Assembly (NCBI RefSeq): GCF_014270105.1
Contig: NZ_JACNMF010000002.1
Location: 620,001-684,000 of the forward strand
From: Hyunsoonleella aquatilis
GTDB taxonomy: Bacteria; Bacteroidota; Bacteroidia; Flavobacteriales; Flavobacteriaceae
DNA: 64,000 nucleotides
Direction of reading: 5' to 3'
Both the position numbers and the translations under genes were made by a program. Every line of letters starts with the position of its first letter. Positions within the stretch are counted from its first letter, which is position 1. This document shows, piece by piece, positions 27,328 through 35,277 of this stretch. Under the pieces are notes generated by a model. That model had not been told where the DNA came from and ran no database searches. It saw only the letters and a list, made by a program, of their open reading frames with translations.

Positions 27328-27370
27328 TGTTTTGGGCGCTACCCCAAGGGTCGGGCTTTCACTGCTCACT

Positions 27371-27394
27371 CTCTCCCGATAGCTATCGGGAGAG
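27371..27394. repeat. 24-bp perfect palindrome (CCCGATAGCTATCGGG family)
   Basis: CTCTCCCGATAG followed directly by its reverse complement CTATCGGGAGAG. The 16-bp core recurs at 27750-27765. Confidence 0.85.
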
Positions 27395-27410
27395 GAGCTC
27401 AAACATTCAG

Positions 27411-27434
27411 CCTGCGCTGAGCGCAGTCGAAGCG
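27411..27434. repeat. dispersed repeat, inverted CTTCGACTGCGCTCAG family
   Basis: Contains CTGAGCGCAGTCGAAG (27417-27432), the reverse complement of the core seen at 4342-4357. Confidence 0.75.
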
Positions 27435-27462
27435 TTCAATCCCTAGCGCAACCCACCCCTAG

Positions 27463-27478
27463 CCCCTCCAAGGAGGGG
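27463..27478. repeat. CCCCTCC-AA-GGAGGGG hairpin repeat
   Basis: A 7-bp perfect stem with an AA loop. A close relative, CCTCCCC-AAA-GGGGAGG, lies at 38420-38436. Similar C-rich/G-rich hairpins lie on both sides of the hemF-hemB spacer. Confidence 0.7.
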
Positions 27479-27681
27479 AACACCACTCTGTCCCAACAAA
27501 CACAGGCAAAAAAGAAACCAACGGAAAGTAAAGTCCTAAGTTCCGACATAGTCGGAATCATCAATCTGCAGAAATAATGAGTCATGGAATTGAGGTGCAA
27601 AACGAAGTTTCAGGCACGGAATTCCAAAAACGAATGGTGCCTTGGCAATTTCCCCAGATTGATATGATTTTGGCTTGGTTT

Positions 27682-27702
27682 ATCCTGAGCGTAGTCGAAG
27701 GG
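27682..27702. repeat. dispersed repeat, inverted CTTCGACT(A)CGCTCAG family
   Basis: ATCCTGAGCGTAGTCGAAGG followed by G. One substitution from the family consensus. Inverted relative to the copies at 4340 and 33837. Confidence 0.75.
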
Positions 27703-27748
27703 TTTTGCATCAAGGCAAAATGAACATATCAATGAAAATGAGATTCCT

Positions 27749-27766
27749 TCCCGATAGCTATCGGGA
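27749..27766. repeat. TCCCGATAGCTATCGGGA palindrome
   Basis: An 18-bp perfect palindrome sharing its core with 27371-27394. It lies just before the lpxH start region. Confidence 0.85.
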
Positions 27767-27792
27767 TTCGCAGGAATATGTATATTTACACC

Positions 27793-28554
27793 ATGCAAAT
27801 ACCCAAAGGCAAAAAGATATATTTCGCATCGGACAACCACTTGGGTGCCCCAACACGGGAGGCCTCTCTGCCCCGAGAAAAACAATTCGTGGCTTGGCTG
27901 GATGAGGTCAAAAAAGATGCTGCAGTAATTTTCCTTTTAGGCGATTTGTTCGACTTTTGGATGGAATACCGGAGAGTCGTACCAAAAGGCTTTACACGAA
28001 CTTTGGGCAAACTGGCCGAAATTTCAGATTCAGGCATCCCCATCCACTATTTTGTGGGCAATCACGATTTGTGGATGGACGGCTATTTTGAAGAAGAGCT
28101 CAACATTCCCGTGTACCACAAACCCAAGGAATTCACCTTTAACAACAAAACCTTTTTTATTGGCCACGGCGACGGGTTGGGCCCAGGCGACAAAGGCTAT
28201 AAGCGCATGAAAAAGGTATTTACAAACCCCCTTTGCAAATGGCTGTTTAAACGTTTGTTGCACCCAGATTTTGGTATGCGCCTAGGGCATTACATGTCCG
28301 TAAAAAACAAATTGATTTCTGGGGATGAGGATGCCAAATTCTTGGGCGAGGACAATGAATGGCTCGTACAATACTGCCTACGAAAACTGGAAGACAAGCA
28401 TCGTGACTACTTCATATTCGGCCACAGACACCTTCCCTTGGATATAGATTTAGGTCAGAATTCCAAATACATCAATCTCGGCGATTGGATCCACTATTTT
28501 ACCTATGGGGTTTTTGATGGTGAGACTTTGGAGTTGAGGGAGTATAAAATTTAG
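27793..28554 (+). CDS. lpxH: UDP-2,3-diacylglucosamine diphosphatase (LpxH-like)
   Basis: A 253-residue calcineurin-like metallophosphoesterase. The metal motifs appear in order: FASDNHLG, LLGDLFDFWMEYR, YFVGNHDLWM, FIGHGDG and FGHRHLPL. The DFW and the GDG-linked helix are typical of the LpxH branch, which cleaves UDP-2,3-diacyl-glucosamine to lipid X in lipid A synthesis at the inner membrane. The frame is open to an ATG at 27778 only 12 bp from a repeat. The ATG at 27793 (MQIPKGKKIYFASD) is a better start. Confidence 0.85.
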   Translation: MQIPKGKKIYFASDNHLGAPTREASLPREKQFVAWLDEVKKDAAVIFLLGDLFDFWMEYRRVVPKGFTRTLGKLAEISDSGIPIHYFVGNHDLWMDGYFEEELNIPVYHKPKEFTFNNKTFFIGHGDGLGPGDKGYKRMKKVFTNPLCKWLFKRLLHPDFGMRLGHYMSVKNKLISGDEDAKFLGEDNEWLVQYCLRKLEDKHRDYFIFGHRHLPLDIDLGQNSKYINLGDWIHYFTYGVFDGETLELREYKI

Positions 28555-28565
28555 ACAAGAAAATT

Positions 28566-28784
28566 GTGGACAAAGACAGCTATAGAGGGATTTTAAGATC
28601 TTTTTTAAATTTTGCTTTTGCTCTTGGAATCGTATGTTTTGGCTTTGGACTTTTAACTTTTGTTTTGTTCTTGCTGTTTGATTTTCAGAATCTCAAAGCT
28701 GAAAAAACAATAAATGTATTTATTTTTTTAAGTGTTATTCTAATCATTTCATTTTTAATGAAGTATCTAAGAAATAAAGTTTGA
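28566..28784 (+). CDS. small membrane protein with two helices
   Basis: A 72-residue protein with two hydrophobic helices (FLNFAFALGIVCFGFGLLTFVLFLLF and VFIFLSVILIISFLMKYL) and a basic C-terminus. The start is GTG, 11 bp after lpxH. Convergent with the MFS gene, whose stop is 3 bp away. No family recognised. Confidence 0.55.
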   Translation: MDKDSYRGILRSFLNFAFALGIVCFGFGLLTFVLFLLFDFQNLKAEKTINVFIFLSVILIISFLMKYLRNKV

Positions 28785-28787
28785 AAC

Positions 28788-30053
28788 TTACCCAACCTCA
28801 CTAGCCTCAATATCCTCTCTCAAATCCAACTCCCTTAACACTGGATTTTTAACCCCAATTACAAATACCGTCAACAAGGTCATTGAGCCTCCAAAAATCA
28901 CTGCCCCGACCGGCCCAATAAGTTTCGCCGCCAATCCGCTTTCAAAAGCACCCAATTCATTGGATGATCCCACAAACATGGAATTAACAGATGATACACG
29001 ACCACGCATATCATCGGGAGTTTTCAATTGTAAAATCGTTTGACGAATCACCATAGAAATACCATCGGCTGCACCACTGATAAACAGCATCAATACACTT
29101 ACCCAAAAGATATTGGACAGCCCAAAACCGATAATACTCAGTCCAAAAATAAATACGGCGATCAGCATTTTTTTTCCGGTATTTCTACTTATCGGAATGT
29201 ATGTTGTGGCAAACATCGTTAAAATACTTCCCATGGAAATTGATGCATTCATAATTCCGAAACCTTCACTGCCAACCTCTAAAACATCTTGGGCAAACAC
29301 CGACAAAATAGCAACCGTACCCCCAAACAGCACAGCAATCATATCCAAGGTCAAAGCACCCAAAATGGCCTTGTTTTGAAATACAAAGCGCACCCCAACC
29401 TTTAAGCTTTCTTTTACTGGCTCACCAATTTTCGTATTCAAAATAGGTTTCTTCTTGATAAAAAATACCAAACAAAAGGACACAACAACCAAAAAAAACA
29501 CAACGCACAACGTTGCAGCAACTCCAATCCAACTAATAGCAAACCCACCAAAAAGCGCTCCTAAAACGGCGGCGGTTTTCCAAGTACTAGTACTCCAAGT
29601 GGCGGCATTGGGATATATTTTCTTTGGGACAATTAGCGCTACCAATGAAAAGATAATTGGTCCAAAAAAGGATCGCAAAAACCCTCCAAAAAACACCAAT
29701 GCGTATATGCCGTACAAAATATTTCGGGTGGACCAGTCGCCTACAATTTTATCAGAAGTCAGTAAAAATAGGCCCAAGCTAATCAGAGAAAAGGCCGCAA
29801 TACAAATGGCGAACAAATTTCGTTTTTCTTTTTGGTCCACAATATGCCCAGCGAAGAGTGCCATCGTAAATGCCGGGATGATTTCCATCAAGCCAATAAT
29901 TCCAAGAGATAGCGGATCTTTTGTCAAGCTATACACCTGCCATTCAATCACAATAAATTGCATGGACCATCCAAATACCAAAAACAGACGCAACACTAAA
30001 AAAATGTTGAATTCCTTTATGCGAAGTGCGGCGTAAGGGTCAGTTTTTGGCAT
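28788..30053 (-). CDS. MFS transporter
   Basis: A 421-residue inner-membrane transporter with about 12 helices. It begins with IKEFNIFLVLRLFLVFGWSMQFIVIEWQVYSLT, and the loop-2/3 motif region is LFAGHIVDQKEKR. It resembles the enterobactin-exporter/MFS_3 type (LGIIGLMEIIPAFTMALFAGH, FLRSFFGPIIFSLVALIVP). The substrate is unknown. It lies 2 bp downstream of recJ on the same strand, so they are probably co-transcribed. Confidence 0.88.
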   Translation of the reverse strand: MPKTDPYAALRIKEFNIFLVLRLFLVFGWSMQFIVIEWQVYSLTKDPLSLGIIGLMEIIPAFTMALFAGHIVDQKEKRNLFAICIAAFSLISLGLFLLTSDKIVGDWSTRNILYGIYALVFFGGFLRSFFGPIIFSLVALIVPKKIYPNAATWSTSTWKTAAVLGALFGGFAISWIGVAATLCVVFFLVVVSFCLVFFIKKKPILNTKIGEPVKESLKVGVRFVFQNKAILGALTLDMIAVLFGGTVAILSVFAQDVLEVGSEGFGIMNASISMGSILTMFATTYIPISRNTGKKMLIAVFIFGLSIIGFGLSNIFWVSVLMLFISGAADGISMVIRQTILQLKTPDDMRGRVSSVNSMFVGSSNELGAFESGLAAKLIGPVGAVIFGGSMTLLTVFVIGVKNPVLRELDLREDIEASEVG

Positions 30054-30055
30054 GG

Positions 30056-31747
30056 CTAAGGTTTAATATCCCGAAGTTTCAATTGCAACGATACATTCCC
30101 TCTCCATTCATTTTCATCAATAGAATACACCGCCTTGAATGGTTTTTTATATGAAATCAAATCGAACTTGTCTCCCATTCCAAAACCGATACCCACAAAA
30201 CTGTCCGAATCTGGTTGTGATGCCGTAAATCTTAAATGCGTTTTATCTGCGCCAACACATTTGCCGTTGCCGGTATCCTTAAGGTTTTCAGTCATAAACA
30301 CAGGCGTCATATTACTCGGGCCATAGGGTGCAAACTGTTTAAGAATTCTGTAAAACTTGGGTGTAATATCTTTTAATTCAATTTGCTTATCAATTTTGAT
30401 TTCTGGGGTCAATAAATTCCTGTCAATTGTTTTGGACACCACATCCTCAAAGGCCTTTTTAAAAGCTTCGTAATTTTTTTCCTTAAGCGTTAAACCTGCT
30501 GCATATTTGTGTCCTCCGAACTGTTCAATATATTCACTACAGGCTTCCAAAGCATTGTACACGTCAAAATCCCTCACAGAGCGTGCCGACGCCGAAAGCT
30601 TCCCGCCACTTTTTGTAAACACCAAAGTGGGGCGATAGTAGGTTTCCGTCAAACGGGAAGCCACAATGCCTATGACCCCTTTGTGCCAATCTTCTCCGTA
30701 AACCACCGTAGTTATTCGGTCTTGCTCATTAAGTTCTACAATTTGCTGTAATGCTGCCTCTGTAATCTCTTTATCCGTAGCACGTCTTTCCAAATTGTAA
30801 GCATCGATGGCCACGGCGTGTTCCTTGGCTTCCTCGTATTCCTCATCCGCTAAAAGCGCCACGGCAAAATTTCCGTGCTCCATGCGACCTGCGGCATTGA
30901 TTCTTGGCGCAATGATAAAAACCACATCCGTTATGGTCAATTCCTGCTTTTCAACTTGGTCGATAATAGCCTTTATGCCCGGTCGTGGATTAGTATTGAT
31001 GACGTGCAGTCCGAAATAGGCCAACACCCTATTTTCCCCATCAATAGGTACGATATCCGCCCCAATGGCCGTGGCCACCAAATCCAGGTATTGAATTAAA
31101 TCCTCTGCAGTTTCCCCATCCTTTTGAGCTAACGCCTGGATTAATTTAAACCCAACACCACAACCGCATAATTCTTTATACGGATATTCGCAATCCTCGC
31201 GTTTTGGATCCAAAACCGCCTCTGCCTCCGGAATCTTTTCACCAGGTCTGTGATGGTCACAAATGATAAAATCGATGCCCAAGGATTTTGCATAGGCCAC
31301 TTTATCGATGGCTTTGATACCGCAATCCAAAGCAATAATCAAAGTAAAATCGTTTTCCAGCGCAAAATGGATGCCTTTTTTGGATACGCCGTAGCCCTCA
31401 TCATAGCGATTGGGAATATATGTGTAAACCAACTGATGTTTTGTTTTTAGGTAGGTGGACATCAAGGCAACTGCTGTAGTTCCATCCACGTCGTAGTCGC
31501 CATACACCAAAATATTTTCCTTGTTTGCAATTGCTTTTTCGATGCGTTCCACTGCCTTATCCATATCTTTCATCAGAAATGGGTCGTGCAAATGACTTAA
31601 GCTCGGTCGGAAAAATGCCTTAGCTTCATCGTAAGTTTCAATCCCACGTTGCACCAAAAGGTCTGCAATGGTTTCATCCACATGAAGTACTTCTTGCAGA
31701 TGTTTTACTTTGTTTTGGTCAGGTTTGGGTTTTAGCGTCCAGCGCAT
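30056..31747 (-). CDS. recJ: single-stranded-DNA-specific exonuclease RecJ
   Basis: A 563-residue protein with DHH-family motifs: ILVYGDYDVDGTTAVALM (motif I), IIALDCGIKA (motif II), FIICDHHRPGE (the DHH motif), followed by DHHA1 motif GGHKYAAGLTL and a C-terminal OB-like domain. It degrades single-stranded DNA 5' to 3' during recombination and mismatch repair. Length and start (MRWTLKPKPDQNKV) are as usual for the family. Confidence 0.95.
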   Translation of the reverse strand: MRWTLKPKPDQNKVKHLQEVLHVDETIADLLVQRGIETYDEAKAFFRPSLSHLHDPFLMKDMDKAVERIEKAIANKENILVYGDYDVDGTTAVALMSTYLKTKHQLVYTYIPNRYDEGYGVSKKGIHFALENDFTLIIALDCGIKAIDKVAYAKSLGIDFIICDHHRPGEKIPEAEAVLDPKREDCEYPYKELCGCGVGFKLIQALAQKDGETAEDLIQYLDLVATAIGADIVPIDGENRVLAYFGLHVINTNPRPGIKAIIDQVEKQELTITDVVFIIAPRINAAGRMEHGNFAVALLADEEYEEAKEHAVAIDAYNLERRATDKEITEAALQQIVELNEQDRITTVVYGEDWHKGVIGIVASRLTETYYRPTLVFTKSGGKLSASARSVRDFDVYNALEACSEYIEQFGGHKYAAGLTLKEKNYEAFKKAFEDVVSKTIDRNLLTPEIKIDKQIELKDITPKFYRILKQFAPYGPSNMTPVFMTENLKDTGNGKCVGADKTHLRFTASQPDSDSFVGIGFGMGDKFDLISYKKPFKAVYSIDENEWRGNVSLQLKLRDIKP

Positions 31748-31822
31748 CTAAAAAGTTTTGAGTTAAAAGTGCCTAAAGTGAAAAAATCAATCGAACTCTA
31801 AAGACTTGAGGCACTTGCAATT

Positions 31823-32251
31823 TTATGCACTTTGGTTATGAAAAAAGGTCTTAACATCAACCTCAGCAAACTGACGGAACATTTCCATGACACCACAATA
31901 TTTTTCAACTGACAGGTCCACAGCCCGCTGTAATTTCTTTTCGTGAAGATTGTTACCATAAAAGTGAAAATGCATGGCTACCCTATCGTAATATTTTGGA
32001 TGTTCGTCAGTTAAATTCGCATCAATTTCAATAGTGAAGTCGTCTACATCCAATTTCATTTTTTTGATCAAAGCCGCAACATCCAGCCCTGAACAACCTG
32101 CCAAGCCTGATAACATTAAAGCTTTAGGTCGATAGCCTTCGCCTTTACCGCCGTTATCTTCACCTGCATCAATAAACAAATTATGCCCTGATGGATTAGT
32201 ACTTTCAAACCGCATTTCGCCTAACCATTTAGTAGAAACTTTAACCCCCAT
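31823..32251 (-). CDS. OsmC-family protein
   Basis: A 142-residue protein of the OsmC/Ohr superfamily. The conserved segment is LMLSGLAGCSGLDVAALIKKM, with a Cys in the place of the peroxidatic Cys. The second Cys expected for Ohr-type peroxidase lies in VEKYCGVMEMF. It could reduce organic hydroperoxides, but many flavobacterial OsmC-like proteins are uncharacterised. A TTG at 32287 would extend it by 12 residues. The ATG at 32251 (MGVKVSTKWLGEMRFES) fits the family. It diverges from the CMD-family gene, which suggests shared control of two redox-related proteins. Confidence 0.85.
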   Translation of the reverse strand: MGVKVSTKWLGEMRFESTNPSGHNLFIDAGEDNGGKGEGYRPKALMLSGLAGCSGLDVAALIKKMKLDVDDFTIEIDANLTDEHPKYYDRVAMHFHFYGNNLHEKKLQRAVDLSVEKYCGVMEMFRQFAEVDVKTFFHNQSA

Positions 32252-32310
32252 TCTTCTAATAATTTTTTTGTTAATTGTAGTGTTCAAAAATACTATTTAA
32301 AAACCAAAAT

Positions 32311-32901
32311 ATGCCTTTAGTACCGCCATTATCTCCCGAGCACGACTTAGAAACCAAAGAACTTGCCGAATTCTTCAACGAAACCTTGGGATTTTGCCCA
32401 AATTCGGTGTTGACCATGCAACGCCGTCCAGCAATAAGCAAAGCTTTTATCAATTTGAACAAAGCGGTAATGGCCAATGAGGGACGCGTTACCTCAGCCC
32501 TAAAACGCATGATTGCATGGGTAAGTAGTAATGCCACAGGTTGTCGTTATTGCCAGGCGCATGCCATTCGAGCTGCAGAACGTTATGGGGCCGAACAAGA
32601 GCAACTGGACAATATTTGGGAATACAGAACCCATCCAGCATTCAGTGAGGCCGAACGCGCCGCTTTAGATTTTAGTTTGGCCGCTTCGCAAGTACCAAAT
32701 GCTGTTGATGAAAACATTAAAAATCGTTTATACGAACATTGGAATGAAGGTGAAATCGTAGAAATGCTCGGCGTGATTTCCTTATTTGGGTATCTAAACC
32801 GCTGGAACGATTCCATGGGCACTTCTATTGAAGATGGTGCTGTAGAAAGTGGGGAGCAGTATTTGGGGAAACATGGATGGGAAAAAGGAAAACACATTTA
32901 G
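32311..32901 (+). CDS. carboxymuconolactone decarboxylase / AhpD-like protein
   Basis: A 196-residue helical protein. The redox motif CRYCQAH (CxxC followed by His three residues later) in SSNATGCRYCQAHAIRAAERYG is the AhpD-type active site, and the N-terminal half is a typical CMD fold. It probably acts as a thiol-dependent peroxidase or reductant. The gene diverges from the OsmC gene with about 60 bp between the start codons. Confidence 0.85.
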   Translation: MPLVPPLSPEHDLETKELAEFFNETLGFCPNSVLTMQRRPAISKAFINLNKAVMANEGRVTSALKRMIAWVSSNATGCRYCQAHAIRAAERYGAEQEQLDNIWEYRTHPAFSEAERAALDFSLAASQVPNAVDENIKNRLYEHWNEGEIVEMLGVISLFGYLNRWNDSMGTSIEDGAVESGEQYLGKHGWEKGKHI

Positions 32902-32922
32902 ATTTACGAATTACGGTTTTCT

Positions 32923-32947
32923 GTCATTCCTGCGGAGGCAGGAATCT
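32923..32947. repeat. dispersed repeat, ATTCCTGC/GCAGGAAT family
   Basis: GTCATTCCTGCGGAGGCAGG followed by AATCT forms a hairpin with arms ATTCCTGC and GCAGGAAT. A copy with GAAG in the loop lies at 46263-46287, and an inverted relative lies inside the hemE coding region. Confidence 0.8.
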
Positions 32948-33123
32948 AGATTTTTGGAACGCTTCGCTAATAGATAAATTAGACTTCAACCTTCTCAGAA
33001 ATGGGGGTCTTTAATTGGATAAATAATTAAAACTCTCATTATCAATACTATAAGGTAAAAAATTTCATGTCTTAAACCGAACCACAATTCCAAGCTATAT
33101 TTCCATTTTTAAATCTTTCAAAT

Positions 33124-33240
33124 ATGAAAAAACTAAAATGGGAAGGTAGCCTTTTACAAAAGTTCTTTAAGAATATACTACCTATTATAAAAGGCTCTTT
33201 GGATGTGGCAAAAGTATTAAAAGACATATTCTGGACATAA
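33124..33240 (+). CDS. 38-residue basic peptide (possible gene)
   Basis: ATG, 38 codons, TAA. The peptide begins MKKLKWEGSLLQKFFKNILP and continues IIKGSLDVAKVLKDIFWT. It is basic, amphipathic and strongly helical in appearance, without a clear transmembrane span. It ends 1 bp before the converging uracil-DNA glycosylase gene. Only its clean frame and its isolation in an otherwise empty 340-bp stretch support it. Confidence 0.35.
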   Translation: MKKLKWEGSLLQKFFKNILPIIKGSLDVAKVLKDIFWT

Positions 33241-33241
33241 A

Positions 33242-33811
33242 CTAAAGTAGTTCTTTAACTTTCAGTCTCAACTCCGGCAACACCTCAACCTCAAACCAAG
33301 GGTTCTTACTCAACCAAAACCGATTTCGCGGTGATGGATGCGGTAAGGGCAAATATTCTGGCAAATACGCTTTATAGTTTCTTACGGTTTCCGTTAACGT
33401 CTTTTTCGCTTGCTTTCCTAAATAGTAGTTTTGGGCGTACATTCCAATTAAAAGCACTAACTCTACATTTTTAAAATTTTCAAATAATGGTTTGTGCCAC
33501 TGCGGAGCACATTCTGGCCTTGGCGGTAAATCACCGGATGTTCCTTTTCCCGGATAGCAAAACCCCATGGGAATTATAGCAAATTTCGTTTCATCATAAA
33601 AATCTTTATCAGACACATTTAACCACTTTCTCAATTGCTTCCCAGAGGCGTCGTCCCAAGGAATTCCCGAGGCATGTACTTTTGTGCCTGGGGCTTGACC
33701 TATAATGACGATTTTGGAATTGGGGTGCGCAGATACCACTGGACGTGGGCCTAAAGGCAAATGCTCTTGGCAAATGGTGCATTGTTGTATGTTTTGTAAA
33801 AGGTTTTTCAT
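33242..33811 (-). CDS. uracil-DNA glycosylase superfamily protein with Fe-S cysteine pattern
   Basis: A 189-residue UDG-superfamily protein. Motif 1 is IIGQAPGTKVHASGIPWDD, and motif 2 is probably LPHPSPRNRFWL. Four Cys (11, 14, 85, 101) show the spacing CxxC-(70)-C-(15)-C that carries the 4Fe-4S cluster in family-4/5 UDGs. It likely removes uracil or another damaged base from DNA, but the motif-1 Gln (GQAPG rather than GEAPG) leaves specificity open. It lies downstream of the RsmI gene on the same strand, separated from it by a dispersed repeat. Confidence 0.85.
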   Translation of the reverse strand: MKNLLQNIQQCTICQEHLPLGPRPVVSAHPNSKIVIIGQAPGTKVHASGIPWDDASGKQLRKWLNVSDKDFYDETKFAIIPMGFCYPGKGTSGDLPPRPECAPQWHKPLFENFKNVELVLLIGMYAQNYYLGKQAKKTLTETVRNYKAYLPEYLPLPHPSPRNRFWLSKNPWFEVEVLPELRLKVKELL

Positions 33812-33836
33812 TTAATGTGATGAGATTCGGAAACAA

Positions 33837-33865
33837 CCCCTTCGACTGCGCTCAGGGTGACATCC
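33837..33865. repeat. dispersed repeat, CTTCGACTGCGCTCAGGGTGAC family
   Basis: CCCCTTCGACTGCGCTCAGG followed by GTGACATCC. Same orientation as the copy at 4340. It lies in the short spacer between rsmI and the glycosylase gene. Confidence 0.8.
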
Positions 33866-33880
33866 TAAGGATGACACAAA

Positions 33881-34552
33881 CTATTTCTTTCCGCCAACCA
33901 CAATCACTATTTCCCCCTTGGGTGGCTTTTTTGAATAATATTCCAATACCTCCTTAGCAGAACCTCGAACGGTTTCCTCATATAGTTTAGTAAGTTCCCT
34001 TGAGACGGAAACGGGTCGGTCTTCCCCAAAATAGTCGCAAAAATGGCCCAAAGTCTTCACCAATTTATGCGGACTTTCATAAAAAATCATGGTTCGGGTT
34101 TCTTCGGATAGCAGATTCATCCGTGTTTGACGCCCTTTTTTTACCGGCAAAAAGCCTTCATATACAAACTTATCATTGGGCAAGCCCGAATTGATCAACG
34201 CCGGAACAAAGGCCGTCGCTCCAGGCAAACACTCCACTTTAATATCATTTTCGATACAGGCACGCGACAATAAAAACCCGGGGTCTGAAATGGCAGGCGT
34301 TCCAGCATCGCTAATTAAAGCTATTGAGGTACCAGCTTTTAATTTTTGCAAAATTCCCTCTACCGTTTTATGCTCGTTGTGCATATGGTGGGACTTCATG
34401 GGTGTGGTAATCTCAAAATGCTTTAGCAATTTCCCCGAAGTACGGGTATCTTCTGCTAGAATTAAATCTACTGTTTTTAAAACTTCAACCGCTCTAAACG
34501 TTATGTCTTTTAAATTCCCTATTGGTGTTGGTACTATAAAGAGTTTACTCAT
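33881..34552 (-). CDS. rsmI: 16S rRNA (cytidine-1402-2'-O)-methyltransferase
   Basis: A 223-residue tetrapyrrole-methylase-fold enzyme that methylates C1402 of 16S rRNA with SAM. Signature segments are LFIVPTPIGNLKDITFRAVE, LILAEDTRTSGKLLKH, IALISDAGTPAISDPGF and CLPGATAFVPALINSGLP. It is shorter than the E. coli enzyme (about 286 residues) and lacks the C-terminal extension, as is common in Bacteroidota. It starts 7 bp after the TetR-family gene ends on the same strand. Confidence 0.95.
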   Translation of the reverse strand: MSKLFIVPTPIGNLKDITFRAVEVLKTVDLILAEDTRTSGKLLKHFEITTPMKSHHMHNEHKTVEGILQKLKAGTSIALISDAGTPAISDPGFLLSRACIENDIKVECLPGATAFVPALINSGLPNDKFVYEGFLPVKKGRQTRMNLLSEETRTMIFYESPHKLVKTLGHFCDYFGEDRPVSVSRELTKLYEETVRGSAKEVLEYYSKKPPKGEIVIVVGGKK

Positions 34553-34559
34553 TGAAGTT

Positions 34560-35189
34560 TTAATCTAAATTAGGTAAAGATACAGACTTATAAAGTTCTT
34601 GCCCTTTTAAAGTTAAATAAGGGAATATGGATTGATTAATGGTTTCTGAATATTCATTAACAGATGCTTTTGTGACTTTTCCCTTTTCTACAACTACTGA
34701 AGACATCCAAAAATCACTTAAAATCTGAAAACGTTTAAAAAGATTATTGTATTCATCTGAAAATAAAGGCTTTCGGATAAGTCCCTTATCAATCAGTATT
34801 TCAATCATACCTAAAAATTCCGTTTCTCTTTGTTTGATCAACTTTTGATAATGGATTTTAATTTTTTTGTGCGCTCGCATAATCAAAACAAAATCCAATA
34901 AGAAAAAATGATATTTATAAAACGTAAGCATGATGCTTCGAGTAGTAAGAAAAACTCCCTCCAAAGGGTTGTTAGGTTTTATGCTATTTGCAATAGCCTC
35001 GTTGACACCTTCAACAATTTCAAAATACAGTGCTTCAACGATATCTTCACGCCTTTTAAAATGATAGTTTAAATTCCCTTGACTAATCCCAATTGTTTGT
35101 GCTATGGTTCTGAGAGTAACCTTTGCCATGCCCTGTGAATTAAATAAATCTAAAGCTGTTAATAGAATTTTATCCTTGGTTTTTCCCAT
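34560..35189 (-). CDS. TetR/AcrR-family transcriptional regulator
   Basis: A 209-residue protein. The N-terminal HTH is KILLTALDLFNSQGMAKVTLRTIAQTIGISQGNLNYHFKRREDIVEAL. The C-terminal helical ligand domain is of the type seen in flavobacterial TetR proteins. It is transcribed divergently from the DUF2867 gene, and a repeat-containing promoter region lies between them, so it probably controls that gene and itself. The ligand is unknown. Confidence 0.88.
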   Translation of the reverse strand: MGKTKDKILLTALDLFNSQGMAKVTLRTIAQTIGISQGNLNYHFKRREDIVEALYFEIVEGVNEAIANSIKPNNPLEGVFLTTRSIMLTFYKYHFFLLDFVLIMRAHKKIKIHYQKLIKQRETEFLGMIEILIDKGLIRKPLFSDEYNNLFKRFQILSDFWMSSVVVEKGKVTKASVNEYSETINQSIFPYLTLKGQELYKSVSLPNLD

Positions 35190-35216
35190 TTTTCAAATAT
35201 ATTGAATTTAGTAAAC

Positions 35217-35256
35217 TTGACCTAATTAATAAAAAATTAGTACATTTGACCTAATT
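35217..35256 (+). promoter_or_regulatory. promoter with operator-like repeats between TetR and DUF2867 genes
   Basis: TTG (35217-35219) and TACATTTG (35241-35248), 21 bases apart, match the -33 and -7 boxes for the DUF2867 gene. The 11-bp sequence TTGACCTAATT occurs twice (35217-35227 and 35246-35256), overlapping both boxes. CTAATT and AATTAG (35222-35227, 35235-35240) form an inverted repeat between them. This is what a TetR-type operator over a promoter would look like. Binding is inferred. Confidence 0.55.
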
Positions 35257-35277
35257 TTAAATTAAAAGAAAGTTTTG

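Larger units (their letters stand above)
27328..27792. other. repeat-rich spacer between queD and lpxH
   Basis: No convincing gene in 465 bp. It contains at least five short palindromic repeats of three families: CTCTCCCGATAG/CTATCGGGAGAG, CTGAGCGCAGTCGAAG, CCCCTCC-AA-GGAGGGG, a second CTGAGCGTAGTCGAAG and a second CCCGATAGCTATCGGG. A small TTCCGAC/GTCGGAA hairpin lies at 27541-27557. A 48-codon ORF at 27577-27723 runs through one of these repeats and is judged accidental. The stretch looks like a landing zone for REP-type elements. Confidence 0.6.

Noticed and set aside
27577-27905. Short ORFs (27577-27723 and 27675-27905) in the queD-lpxH spacer
   Set aside because: They run through palindromic repeats (for example the YPERSRR-type translation), and one overlaps lpxH in a different frame.
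29455-30036. 193-codon plus-strand ORF opposite the MFS transporter
   Set aside because: Its residues are a low-complexity Lys/Asn/Pro mix typical of antisense frames. The minus-strand frame has clear transporter helices.
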